Shown here piece by piece: positions 8,577-16,622 of a DNA stretch of 64,000 bases. The position numbers were made by a program, and so were the translations under genes. Location: assembly GCF_009911265.1 (NCBI RefSeq), contig NZ_QXXA01000003.1, forward strand, positions 62,001 to 126,000, given 5' to 3'. The DNA is from Senegalia massiliensis. Lineage in GTDB: Bacteria; Bacillota; Clostridia; Tissierellales; SIT17. The notes beneath the pieces are model-generated. The model made no database searches and was not told the DNA's origin. It worked only from the letters and a program-made list of their open reading frames with translations. Position 1 is the first letter of the stretch, and each line of letters opens with the position of its first letter.

Positions 8577-9752
8577 ATGGCAATTAGTTTTGCAATTATA
8601 ATTATTTTTGGCTTACTAGCTAACAAGATATTTACCAAATTAAAATTACCTGGTCTTCTAGGTATGCTTATAGTAGGTATCCTATTAGGTCCTTATGCAT
8701 TTGACATTCTAAATAAAGAAATCTTAATAATTTCAGGAGATTTAAGAAAAATAGCACTTATAGTTATACTTCTTCGTGCTGGACTCGGAGTAAAAAAAGA
8801 AACATTAAAGAAAATTGGAATTCCAGCAATAAAACTTAGTTTTATCCCTGGTATATTTGAAGGTTTTACACTTATATTCATTACAATGAAAATATTTAAC
8901 TTCTCATTTGAACAAGCGGGAATACTTGCTTTTATAATAGCAGCAGTTTCTCCTGCTGTTGTAGTTCCTTCAATGCTTTCACTTATTGATAAGGGAAAAG
9001 GAGAAAAGAAAGCTATTCCTACACTAATTCTTGCTGGTGCCTCTATTGATGATGTATTTGCAATAACAATATACTCTACTTTTTTAGGAATGTATAATGC
9101 AAAAAATGCAAATATATTAAAACAATTATTAAATATACCTATATCTATAGCTTTAGGTATATCCATTGGCATTATAATTGGGTTTATTATGACTTATATT
9201 TTCAAACATTATCATATAAGGGATACTAAAAAAACACTTATCCTTCTATCAACTGCAATAATATTTAATAGTTTAGAAGAACCTTTAGAGAAAATTGTTC
9301 CTATAGCTACTCTTTTAGGTGTTATGACAATAGGTTTCATATTACTAGAAAAATACCCTAATGTAGCAAATAGATTATCATCTAAACTTAACAAAGTGTG
9401 GGTATTAGCTGAAATAATACTTTTTGTACTTGTAGGAGCAGAAGTAAATATTTTTGTTGCAATGGATTCAGGTTTAATTGGAATACTTGTTATAACTATT
9501 GGTCTTATTGGCAGGTCAATTGGTGTAATAATATCACTTATAGGTACAAATTTGAATTTTAAAGAAAGACTATTCTGTATTATATCATATACTCCTAAAG
9601 CTACAGTACAAGCTGCTATAGGAGCAGTTCCTTTAACAATGGGAGTTAAAGGTGGAGAATTAATACTTGCTATTGCAGTACTTTCAATAATTATAACAGC
9701 TCCACTTGGTGCAATAGGTATTAAATTTGCTGGAGAAAGATATTTGGAGTAA
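8577..9752 (+). CDS. Cation:proton antiporter under fluoride control
   Basis: 391 residues with about twelve hydrophobic segments, ATG behind AAAAGGGG. The N-terminus (LLANKIFTKLKLPGLLGML, then IVGILLGPYAFDIL) is that of the CPA1/CPA2 Na+/H+ exchanger fold. The discontinuous-helix core is visible in FIIAAVSPAVVVPSMLSLID near 125-145 and GASIDDVFAITIYSTFLG near 160-177. Antiporters of this kind are found behind fluoride riboswitches in clostridia alongside CrcB/Fluc and CLC-F. Whether it moves fluoride, sodium or protons is not shown by sequence; a role in coping with acidification by HF entry is an inference. The sodC gene follows 50 nt downstream. Confidence 0.9.
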   Translation: MAISFAIIIIFGLLANKIFTKLKLPGLLGMLIVGILLGPYAFDILNKEILIISGDLRKIALIVILLRAGLGVKKETLKKIGIPAIKLSFIPGIFEGFTLIFITMKIFNFSFEQAGILAFIIAAVSPAVVVPSMLSLIDKGKGEKKAIPTLILAGASIDDVFAITIYSTFLGMYNAKNANILKQLLNIPISIALGISIGIIIGFIMTYIFKHYHIRDTKKTLILLSTAIIFNSLEEPLEKIVPIATLLGVMTIGFILLEKYPNVANRLSSKLNKVWVLAEIILFVLVGAEVNIFVAMDSGLIGILVITIGLIGRSIGVIISLIGTNLNFKERLFCIISYTPKATVQAAIGAVPLTMGVKGGELILAIAVLSIIITAPLGAIGIKFAGERYLE

Positions 9753-9767
9753 AACTGTACCATTCAA

Positions 9768-9801
9768 TTTATCACCTCATATTATATTATGAGGTGATAA
9801 A
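9768..9801 (+). promoter_or_regulatory. Hairpin sequestering the sodC ribosome binding site
   Basis: Perfect 13-bp arms TTTATCACCTCAT (9768-9780) and ATGAGGTGATAAA (9789-9801) with an 8-nt AT loop. The right arm contains the GAGGTGAT Shine-Dalgarno for the ATG at 9803. No T tract follows, so a translational role is more likely than termination. Confidence 0.65.
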
Positions 9802-9802
9802 T

Positions 9803-10294
9803 ATGTATTACGATTTTGCAGTTGCTGAGATTGAAGGTGGCCCTTTAAAAAGCGATATTAGAGGATATGTAAGTTTTAGAGATATAGATGGCGGCATAAT
9901 AGTTTGTGCATATATTTACGGATTACCTGAATATATGCCTGGAACAAATAAAAAAGATCCAATTGGACCTTTTGGTTTTCATATTCACGAAGGAGAATCT
10001 TGTACTGTAGGAGATCCAAACAATCCATTTCAAGCAGCAAAGGGACATTATAATCCTAGAAATGTTCCACATGGAAATCATCCAGGAGATTTTCCAGTAC
10101 TGATTGCTAGTGATGGATTTGCTCAAATGTGCTTTTTCACAAATAAATTTAGCATAGATGAAATTATAGGAAAAGCTATTATAATTCATCAAAATCCTGA
10201 CGATTATAGATCTCAACCTGCAGGAAATGCTGGTAAAAGACTAGCTTGCGGTATAATTAAACCTATGTATAATAAAATGCAAATGAGATGGTAA
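9803..10294 (+). CDS. sodC: Cu/Zn-type superoxide dismutase, cytoplasmic
   Basis: 163 residues. I chose ATG 9803 because GAGGTGAT lies at ideal distance; an upstream in-frame GTG at 9794 is part of that site. All metal ligands of Cu/Zn SOD are present in order: GFHIHEG (two Cu His), GHYNP (bridging His), VPHGNHPGDFP (Zn His, His and Asp) and IIIHQNPDD (Cu His). Cysteines in ESCTVG and RLACGII could form the usual disulfide. There is no signal peptide, so it should stay in the cytosol, which is uncommon for bacterial SodC. It dismutates superoxide to O2 and H2O2. It may be co-transcribed with the antiporter. Confidence 0.93.
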   Translation: MYYDFAVAEIEGGPLKSDIRGYVSFRDIDGGIIVCAYIYGLPEYMPGTNKKDPIGPFGFHIHEGESCTVGDPNNPFQAAKGHYNPRNVPHGNHPGDFPVLIASDGFAQMCFFTNKFSIDEIIGKAIIIHQNPDDYRSQPAGNAGKRLACGIIKPMYNKMQMRW

Positions 10295-10352
10295 ATAGAT
10301 AGGTCTATTACCTATTACTCTAATGATAATAAAAGATTTAATATTTTAATAT

Positions 10353-10404
10353 AATTATTGCCAAGGATATTTTTGTTCACATAGAAATACCCTTGGCAAT
10401 AATT
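10353..10404 (+). terminator. Terminator after sodC
   Basis: AATTATTGCCAAGG (10353-10366) and CCTTGGCAATAATT (10391-10404) form a 14-bp stem, followed by GTATATTTTTTT. It closes the antiporter-sodC unit. Confidence 0.9.
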
Positions 10405-10511
10405 GTATATTTTTTTAAAAAAGACAGCATCCTACTATTATTAGTATTTAAGAATAAATATTCACATTTTTAAGAACCTTGAAATTTACACACTTTTGAT
10501 TGTTATAAAAA

Positions 10512-10567
10512 AAACGTTAAAAAATAATCGTTTAATTATTGACATTTTTATTTTGTTGGTATATATT
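10512..10567 (+). promoter_or_regulatory. Consensus promoter of the TrmB operon with upstream inverted repeat
   Basis: TTGACA (10539-10544), 17-nt spacer, TATATT (10562-10567): the best sigma-A promoter in the window. Just upstream, AAACG (10512-10516) and CGTTT (10529-10533) form a small inverted repeat that could be an operator. About 110 nt of leader follow before the TrmB start; I see no known riboswitch in it. The rest of the 10405-10684 gap shows no gene. Confidence 0.75.
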
Positions 10568-10684
10568 AGTTCCTGAAGGTAGCTACTATTAAAAAATATT
10601 TAAATTATAATTCTTTTAAAGGTTTATGTTATTATTATATTAGTAATTTATACTAAATAATATTGAATATAAAGGAGAATTATA

Positions 10685-11494
10685 ATGGATAAAGTAATTA
10701 GGATTTTAAAAAGTTTTAATTTTAACGAATCTGAGGCAAAAGCGTATATTACACTGTTTCAACATGGTCCTTGTTCAGGTTATGAGTTAAGTAAGATGTC
10801 TGGTATTTCACGTTCTAAAATATACAATATTTTAGAATCATTATTTCAAAAAGGTTATGTATCGAATACCCAAGACGGAAAAGTTCTTTTATATAGATCA
10901 GAACCAATTGAACATATTTCTAGATTAATAAAGACTTCTGTAGAAGATGGATTAGATATGCTTCAAGAAAGTATGTCTAACTTTGAAAAAACTATAGATA
11001 GTGAACAAATATGGAATATAAAAGGATATGAAAATATTATAAATAAATGCATAGATTTAATAGAATCTTCAAAAAAAGAAATCCTAATTCAAGTTTGGAG
11101 TGACGATTTAACTGATCGTTTAGAAGAAATTATTGTAAAAAAACAAAAAGAACTCGGCCGAGTTTTAGTAATAATCTATGATTCAGAAGATAATTACAAC
11201 ACTAAAATTAAAAAATTCTATAAACATGGTTTTGAAAAAAATAAAATTGCAGATACAGGAAGTAGATGGATTACAATTACTATAGACTCTGAAGAGATGT
11301 TACACGCATCTATTAAAAACTATAACGTGGCAAAAGGTATCTATACAAAGAATAAAGGCATGGTATTTTTTGCAAATGAATACGTAAAACATGATGCATA
11401 TTGTCTTAGATTAATAGATGCATTAGGTGATAAAGTAAAAGATGTTTTTGGAGAGAATATGGAGGGGATCCGAGATGTATTTGCTATAAATTAG
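10685..11494 (+). CDS. TrmB-family transcriptional regulator
   Basis: 269 residues, ATG behind AAAGGAG. The N-terminal winged helix-turn-helix (LKSFNFNESEAKAYITLFQ, then ELSKMSGISRSKIYNILESL) is the TrmB DNA-binding domain. A coiled linker near 85-115 leads to a C-terminal effector domain with LIESSKKEILIQVWSDDL and FANEYVKHDAYCLRLIDAL. TrmB regulators sense small metabolites, often sugars in archaea. It is the first gene of an operon with a TSUP permease and an ornithine cyclodeaminase-like enzyme (10 and 29 nt gaps), so the effector is more likely an amino acid or related compound. Probably regulates its own operon. Confidence 0.9.
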   Translation: MDKVIRILKSFNFNESEAKAYITLFQHGPCSGYELSKMSGISRSKIYNILESLFQKGYVSNTQDGKVLLYRSEPIEHISRLIKTSVEDGLDMLQESMSNFEKTIDSEQIWNIKGYENIINKCIDLIESSKKEILIQVWSDDLTDRLEEIIVKKQKELGRVLVIIYDSEDNYNTKIKKFYKHGFEKNKIADTGSRWITITIDSEEMLHASIKNYNVAKGIYTKNKGMVFFANEYVKHDAYCLRLIDALGDKVKDVFGENMEGIRDVFAIN

Positions 11495-11504
11495 GAGGAT
11501 TATA

Positions 11505-12395
11505 ATGGTATTAAATATTATTTTAACACTAATTGTTTTAGTAAATGGAACTTTTGCAGTAAAATTCATTAAGAATTTACTTGCTAATAAAAATGAGGCA
11601 ATGAATGAACCTGGAAATCCTATTGCGATGGCAATTTCTTCATTCACACTTTTTTTTCTATCAACTTTTGGAATATCAGATTTTGCAATATCCACTGTAT
11701 TATATAGAAAGTTAAAATGGACCAGTGATAAGAAATTACCAGGTACATTAAATACACAATGTGTTATACCTGTTGCAGTTATGGCTTTATCATATATTTC
11801 ATCAATAAGTGTAGAACTTAAAACATTAATAATAGCTATATTAGCTCAAGTTTTAGGTGCTTATATAGGCCCTAGATTCGTGGTCAAAATGAATGTTGAT
11901 GTAATCAAAAAGTTTATATCTGTAGGTCTTTTAATTGCTGCTGGACTTATATTAATGGGCAAATTTGGAGTATATCCTTCAGGAGGTAATGAAGTAGGTT
12001 TAGCAGGATTCAAATTAATATCTTTAGGTATTTTATCTTTTGTTTTTGGAGCACTTAATAATGTGGGAATAGGTTCATATGCACTAACTATGGCTACTGT
12101 TTATGCTTTAGGATTAAATCCTGGTGTGGCTTTCCCTATAATGATGGGAGCTTGTACTTTCTCAGTTCCAGTAGGGAGTATGCAATTTGTTAAATACGAA
12201 TCATATTCAAGAAAAATAACATTATTTACTTCTATATTCGGTTCTATTGGGGTTTTAGTTGCTGCATTTATTGTTAAGAGTATGAATGTTTCTATGCTTC
12301 AATGGTTAGTAGTTGCAGTATTAATATATAGTGCCATAACAATGATTTCTGATATAAGAAAAGCTGAAAAAAGTGATGTTAAAGTCACAGCATAA
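11505..12395 (+). CDS. TauE/SafE (TSUP) family permease
   Basis: 296 residues with eight or nine hydrophobic segments, AGGAGG before the ATG. The family's first-repeat motif is seen in GISDFAISTVLYRKLKW near 60-77. The second-repeat counterpart is GALNNVGIGSYALTMATVYA near 181-200. TSUP proteins export or import small anions such as sulfite, sulfoacetate, acetate or other organic acids. Placement between TrmB and an ornithine cyclodeaminase-like gene suggests a carboxylate or amino-acid-derived substrate. It starts 10 nt after the regulator stop, so is surely co-transcribed. Confidence 0.88.
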   Translation: MVLNIILTLIVLVNGTFAVKFIKNLLANKNEAMNEPGNPIAMAISSFTLFFLSTFGISDFAISTVLYRKLKWTSDKKLPGTLNTQCVIPVAVMALSYISSISVELKTLIIAILAQVLGAYIGPRFVVKMNVDVIKKFISVGLLIAAGLILMGKFGVYPSGGNEVGLAGFKLISLGILSFVFGALNNVGIGSYALTMATVYALGLNPGVAFPIMMGACTFSVPVGSMQFVKYESYSRKITLFTSIFGSIGVLVAAFIVKSMNVSMLQWLVVAVLIYSAITMISDIRKAEKSDVKVTA

Positions 12396-12424
12396 TTATA
12401 TATAATTTATATTTTAAAAAGGAT

Positions 12425-13432
12425 GTGTTTATTATTAAAGTTGTTGTTTTAAAAGATCATGATATTGAAAATGTATTTTCTATGAAAGATGCAATCAAAG
12501 CAGATAAAGATGCTTTAGAATTTTATTCAAAGGGAGAAACTTCTATACCTTTAAGAACTAATATAAGTGTAGATGAGCAAAATGGACAAAGCCTCTATAT
12601 GCCAGGTTATGTATCTGGTGCAAATGCTTTAGGTGTGAAAATTGTTTCTGTATATCCAGATAATATTGAAAAAAAATTAAACTCTGTACCTGCAACAATG
12701 ATACTTCTAAATAATGAAACTGGAGAAGTTTGTTCAATAATGGATGGCACCTATTTAACAAGAGTTAGAACTGGTGCAGTTTCAGGTGCTGCAACTGATG
12801 TGTTAGCAAGAAAAGACTCTAAGATTTTCACCATTTTTGGTACAGGTGGACAAGCAGAGGGACAACTTGAAGCTGTATTGGAAGTTAGAAATATTGAAGA
12901 AGTTAGAGTGTTTGATATAAGCAAAGATCGTGCTATAGAATTTGCTAATAGGATGTCTGAAAAATTTGCTGAGAAATTTAATGTTAAAATTTTTGCAGTT
13001 GATAGCTCAGATGAAGCAGTAAAAGATGCTGATATTATTACATGTGTTACAACTTCAAAAAAGCCTGTTTTTGATGGTAAACTTATCAAAAAAGGTGCTC
13101 ACATAAATGGTGTTGGTTCATATACTCCAGATATGCAAGAAATTGATGCATATATTTTGAAGAACTCTGATAAAGTATATGTAGATACAAGAGATGGAGT
13201 CTTAAATGAAAGTGGAGATTTTATAATACCTATAAAAGAAAATAAATTCTCAGAAAGTGATATAACTGGAGAACTAGGTGAAGTAATAATGGGCAAAGTT
13301 CCATCTAGAACTAATGATGAAGAAATTACTTTATTTAAAACAGTTGGTAGTGGAGTATTAGATGTTGTAACTGCAAGAAGAATATATGAAAAAGCCTTAG
13401 AAAAAGGAATTGGAAGTATTATAGAATTTTAA
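12425..13432 (+). CDS. Ornithine cyclodeaminase/mu-crystallin family enzyme
   Basis: 335 residues. The fold is recognisable from PLRTNISVD near 40, the substrate-side TYLTRVRTGAVSGAATDVLA near 103-122, the NAD(P)-binding FTIFGTGGQAEGQLEAVLEV near 128-147, and INGVGSYTPDMQEID near 225. Members convert L-ornithine to proline with NH3 release, or act as ketimine reductases or related amino-acid dehydrogenases. Which one is not decided by these motifs. The start is doubtful: GTG 12425 lies only a base or two from the AAAAAGGA site, whereas an in-frame ATT at 12431 sits at ideal distance. Last gene of the TrmB operon; ends in a strong terminator. Confidence 0.88.
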   Translation: MFIIKVVVLKDHDIENVFSMKDAIKADKDALEFYSKGETSIPLRTNISVDEQNGQSLYMPGYVSGANALGVKIVSVYPDNIEKKLNSVPATMILLNNETGEVCSIMDGTYLTRVRTGAVSGAATDVLARKDSKIFTIFGTGGQAEGQLEAVLEVRNIEEVRVFDISKDRAIEFANRMSEKFAEKFNVKIFAVDSSDEAVKDADIITCVTTSKKPVFDGKLIKKGAHINGVGSYTPDMQEIDAYILKNSDKVYVDTRDGVLNESGDFIIPIKENKFSESDITGELGEVIMGKVPSRTNDEEITLFKTVGSGVLDVVTARRIYEKALEKGIGSIIEF

Positions 13433-13473
13433 TAATTTAACACCTCTGAAATATTTCAGAGGTGTTAAATTAT
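13432..13473. terminator. Bidirectional terminator after the cyclodeaminase gene
   Basis: A perfect 42-bp palindrome centred on GAAATATTTC, with arms containing AATTTAACACCTCTGAAAT. It lies between convergent stop codons (13432 and 13476). Confidence 0.92.
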
Positions 13474-13475
13474 AT

Positions 13476-14384
13476 TTATATATTTTCATTATTTATCTTT
13501 TGAGACTTTTTTCTTAAAAACTCCCATTTAGTTTCTGCAGTGATAATTCCAACAAAAATAATAGCACTACCTATAACCATTTTAATTGTAAATAATTCTC
13601 CCAATAAAAGAATTGAAAAAAGAGTTCCAAATACAGCTTCCAAACTAAGTATAATAGCAGTATGAGTTGAGGTTGTATATTTCTGTGCTATATTTTGTAT
13701 TAAGAAAGCTATTAATGTGCTAACTCCTCCTAGATAAAGTACAGTAAACCAACCTTGTCCACTTATATCTAAATTTATAGGCTCAAACGGTATTGCAAGA
13801 ATGATAGAAAATATTGCTGCAAAAATAAATTGTAATATTGTAAGTACTATAGGGTCATGTTTTTTTGCAAAATGACCTATTGATGTAATATGTGCTGCAA
13901 AAAGTAATGCACATAAAAGTGTAAGTAAATCACCACTATTTAATGCAACTCCACCTTCAAGAGTCAAAAATCCTATCCCTACAAGTGTTATAAAAGTAGC
14001 TAATATCTCAAGATTATGTGGCTTTCTTTTACTTATAAACCAAAAAAGAAAAGGAACCATTACTACATTTGTAGCAGTTAGAAACGCTTGCTTGCTAGCT
14101 GTAGTAAATTGTAAGCCTACTGTTTGTGCTGCAAATGCTGAAAATAAAAAACTACCTATTATAGCACCCGCTATTATATCACTTTTATTTACAGTTTTAA
14201 GCTTTTTAAAAAATACTACACTCATTAAAATAGAAGCTATAATAAATCTCATAGCATTCATAAAAAGTGGTGTCATATTATCTAATCCATTTTTAGTTAC
14301 AACAAATCCACTACCCCATATAATGGCAACTAATACTAATGCCATATCTGCATATAAACTTTTTTTCTTATCTAATTTTACCAC
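13476..14384 (-). CDS. DMT/EamA-family transporter
   Basis: 302 residues, GTG start behind GAGGTGAT. Ten hydrophobic segments in two EamA halves. The first half opens with ALVLVAIIWGSGFVVTKNGL; the second has ILQFIFAAIFSIILAIPFE and the typical end SLEAVFGTLFSILLLGELFT near 250-270. Drug/metabolite transporters of this family export amino acids, nucleobases or other metabolites. The substrate is unknown. Convergent with the TrmB operon and probably monocistronic; a second EamA gene lies at 62.8 kb. Confidence 0.9.
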   Translation of the reverse strand: MVKLDKKKSLYADMALVLVAIIWGSGFVVTKNGLDNMTPLFMNAMRFIIASILMSVVFFKKLKTVNKSDIIAGAIIGSFLFSAFAAQTVGLQFTTASKQAFLTATNVVMVPFLFWFISKRKPHNLEILATFITLVGIGFLTLEGGVALNSGDLLTLLCALLFAAHITSIGHFAKKHDPIVLTILQFIFAAIFSIILAIPFEPINLDISGQGWFTVLYLGGVSTLIAFLIQNIAQKYTTSTHTAIILSLEAVFGTLFSILLLGELFTIKMVIGSAIIFVGIITAETKWEFLRKKSQKINNENI

Positions 14385-14465
14385 TACATCACCTCTTTAT
14401 ATTTAAGTTATAATTACATTATAGTCCATATAATATAAAAGGTAAATGAGAAAAAAGATATAAAA

Positions 14466-14494
14466 TACCCTTAAGAATATTATTCTTAAGGGTA
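14466..14494 (-). terminator. Probable terminator of the DUF1002 gene
   Basis: Near-perfect palindrome TACCCTTAAGAATA / TATTCTTAAGGGTA just after the stop at 14499, followed by TTTTA on the minus strand. Confidence 0.75.
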
Positions 14495-14498
14495 AATA

Positions 14499-15362
14499 TT
14501 AATTAAATATACTATTAAAAAATTCTTTTATAGCATCTATTATCTTTCCAATAAATGATCTTGCTTCTGGGTTTTCATCTAATGCTTTATCAATCTTGTC
14601 GCCTAAACCTTTAATTTGATTTTTTATTTCATTTAAATCTAAATCAAGTCCAGATATCTTGTCCATTAATTTTGATATATCATCAATTTGTTCCTGAGTT
14701 AAGTTTATATTTAATTCATTTGCCTTATCTTCTACTACTTCTTTTATTTCATTTATATTTGTAATATTATTATTTATAATATAAATTTTAATCTCATTTA
14801 TTAATTCTGTTGCCTTTTCTTTTCCTATATTCTCATCTTTACCTAATTCTGAAGTTTTTGCTAATTCCTCTGATGCTATTTCTTTTTCTTCTTCAGATAT
14901 TTTTTCACCTGATAAATCTTCAAATGCCTTTATTATACCAGTAAGAGCTGCTGTGCCTGTAACTTTCATAGGACTATTTACCATTACTTTAGCATCTTTT
15001 ATTCCTACTGTCACTAAAGCATTTTTATACATTTCATTAGTTACCCATGTAATATTATTACTATCTACTTCAATACCTGCACCGTCTTCAAGTTTTTCAA
15101 CATAAACAGAAGACAATGCTCTAGTACCTATTATACTTTCATCAATATGTTCTAAAAAGTATTTTCTTTCTTCTTCATTTGTCACTTCAATAACTCTTAC
15201 ATCTTCACCTACTCCAAAGTATTCTTTCATTTCTTCTTTTTGTTTATCAGTTAAATCTTCTCCAATACTTACTACATTTTCACCCACTACTGCATCAGCA
15301 AAACCAAAAGATGATATAGCAAATATAGATATTAAAAGTATAGACATTATTTTCTTAATCAT
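14499..15362 (-). CDS. DUF1002 domain secreted protein (YpuA-like)
   Basis: 287 residues, ATG behind AAAAGGAG. A signal peptide (MIKKIMSILLISIFAISSFG) precedes the DUF1002 hallmarks: VVSIGEDLTDKQKEEMKEYF near 30-50 and later SVYVEKLEDGAGIEV, ITWVTNEMYKNALVTVGIKD and MVNSPMKVTGTAALTGI near 130-147. The C-terminal half is an acidic and lysine-rich helical tail. The same family includes Bacillus YpuA, linked to envelope stress, but its biochemistry is unknown. Monocistronic. Confidence 0.85.
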   Translation of the reverse strand: MIKKIMSILLISIFAISSFGFADAVVGENVVSIGEDLTDKQKEEMKEYFGVGEDVRVIEVTNEEERKYFLEHIDESIIGTRALSSVYVEKLEDGAGIEVDSNNITWVTNEMYKNALVTVGIKDAKVMVNSPMKVTGTAALTGIIKAFEDLSGEKISEEEKEIASEELAKTSELGKDENIGKEKATELINEIKIYIINNNITNINEIKEVVEDKANELNINLTQEQIDDISKLMDKISGLDLDLNEIKNQIKGLGDKIDKALDENPEARSFIGKIIDAIKEFFNSIFN

Positions 15363-15511
15363 AAAAACACTCCTTTTAACTTGTTAAATGTATTATACCA
15401 TATTGATAATATTTTAATCTATATTTGTAGTTATAATGAAATATGTTATTAATATTACAAAATTAAATTTTCATTAGTTTCTGATAATTCATGATAAATA
15501 CTGTTTATATA

Positions 15512-15520
15512 TGGTATAAT
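15512..15520 (+). promoter_or_regulatory. Candidate extended -10 promoter
   Basis: TGGTATAAT at 15512-15520, 22 nt before the ATG at 15542. The -35 is weak. It overlaps the open frame that continues upstream of the chosen start, which supports that start. Confidence 0.55.
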
Positions 15521-15541
15521 TTTGTAAAGAAGGTATTGTAT

Positions 15542-15868
15542 ATGAAAAAATATGGTGCTCTTATAGGATTATCTAGCTTATCATTAATTGAATTTATATT
15601 TTATCTAAATAGTGGTAGGGATGATTTAGAGTCATTCTTTTTGATTTGGGCTATAGTTTGGTTATCCATTATACTGTTTGGGCTTGTAAATAATTTTCAA
15701 AATAACAATACATACAATACAGCAAGTCCTATGGGTAACCCCTATGACTTTCTCGTTAATTCACGATTAAAAGTAAAATCTAAAACATCTAAAATTTCAT
15801 TTACATTAGTTTTGATGTTAATATTTTTATTCGGACTTAATTTACTTGGATATTTGATTTTTATGTAA
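15542..15868 (+). CDS. Small membrane protein of unknown function
   Basis: 108 residues from the ATG that follows AAAGAAGG; the frame is open further upstream but without a binding site. Three hydrophobic segments: ALIGLSSLSLIEFIFYL near 5-21, FFLIWAIVWLSIILFGLV near 32-49 and a C-terminal one ending NLLGYLIFM. Between the second and third lies a polar loop of about 35 residues. I do not recognise the family. It is the last plus-strand gene of the window. Confidence 0.6.
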   Translation: MKKYGALIGLSSLSLIEFIFYLNSGRDDLESFFLIWAIVWLSIILFGLVNNFQNNNTYNTASPMGNPYDFLVNSRLKVKSKTSKISFTLVLMLIFLFGLNLLGYLIFM

Positions 15869-15871
15869 TAT

Positions 15872-15902
15872 AAATGCTAGTTCTAAATTAGAACTAGCAT
15901 TT
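15872..15902. terminator. Bidirectional terminator
   Basis: AAATGCTAGTTCTA (15872-15885) and its complement at 15889-15902 with a 3-nt loop, between the convergent stops at 15868 and 15908. Confidence 0.92.
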
Positions 15903-15907
15903 ATTAT

Positions 15908-16609
15908 TTATTTAAGTCTTTCAAATAATATATTATTTTCCAAATGAATATGCTCAAATAAATCTTTTTCTATAGCTTCAATTTTTTCAAAAGTTATTCT
16001 ATATGTGTTACAACCATCTTCTGGAACTTTAAATCCATCTGTTATTTTTCTCATTTCTTTTAATATATCTCCTGCTGCCTCATGTTCTGATTCTGTTTCT
16101 TCTAATACTTTAAAAGCTTTTTTTCTATTTTCTTCTGTAGGATCTTTTTCATATTGTTTAATCATAGGGAATAATAATTCTTCTTCTTTTATTAAATGCT
16201 CTTCTATTTCAGCTTTTAAGTTATTAAATAATCTGTGTAATTTTGATAATTCAGTTCCATGTGATACATAATGCACTTTTAATATTTTTGAAAGTAATTC
16301 CTGTGTAATAGGCATTTCTTCTTTCATAAATGTATGATGCTTATTTACAATATAATCTATTTGTTCACTCATAGTTTTTTCTTTGAAGTTGTCACTACTT
16401 TCTAATTCATCTTTCATCTTTTCATATCCACTATTCAATCTATCTAATAATTCATATTCATTTAAATCTTTTTCTTCTATAGCAACACTAAGTGGTCTGT
16501 CTCCACCACAACAAAAATCTATTTCATAATCCATAAATATATTTGTAGCTCCTGGAAAAATTGTTGCTATTTCACCTATTCTTTGCTCTTTATTTATTAT
16601 TTTATTCAT
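15908..16609 (-). CDS. scdA: Iron-sulfur cluster repair di-iron protein (ScdA/RIC/YtfE)
   Basis: 233 residues, ATG behind AGGAGG. An N-terminal DUF542 domain carries IDFCCGGDRPLSVA near residues 30-43. The hemerythrin-like di-iron domain follows, with metal-binding positions in VNKHHTFMKEEMP near 88-100, HGTELSKLHRLF, EEHLIKEEELLFPMIK near 135-150, ESEHEAAG near 172 and FEHIHLENNILF near the end. RIC proteins restore Fe-S clusters damaged by NO or oxygen species. It is the third gene of an operon with the DUF438/hemerythrin protein and the flavodiiron protein, gaps of 13-14 nt, a coherent nitrosative/oxidative defence unit. Confidence 0.93.
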   Translation of the reverse strand: MNKIINKEQRIGEIATIFPGATNIFMDYEIDFCCGGDRPLSVAIEEKDLNEYELLDRLNSGYEKMKDELESSDNFKEKTMSEQIDYIVNKHHTFMKEEMPITQELLSKILKVHYVSHGTELSKLHRLFNNLKAEIEEHLIKEEELLFPMIKQYEKDPTEENRKKAFKVLEETESEHEAAGDILKEMRKITDGFKVPEDGCNTYRITFEKIEAIEKDLFEHIHLENNILFERLK

Positions 16610-16622
16610 TGATATTACCTCC

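Noticed and set aside
8693-9763. Long open frames on the minus strand opposite the antiporter
   Set aside because: They are mirror frames of an AT-rich membrane protein gene, have no binding site and give no sensible protein.
9794-9802. Upstream GTG start for the SOD gene
   Set aside because: The GTG belongs to the GAGGTGAT binding site of the ATG at 9803.
10568-10684. Riboswitch or T-box in the long leader of the TrmB operon
   Set aside because: No conserved aptamer core, T-box sequence or terminator found in these 110 nt.
12751-13089. Open frame on the minus strand inside the cyclodeaminase gene
   Set aside because: Shadow of the real gene; serine-rich nonsense composition and no start signal.
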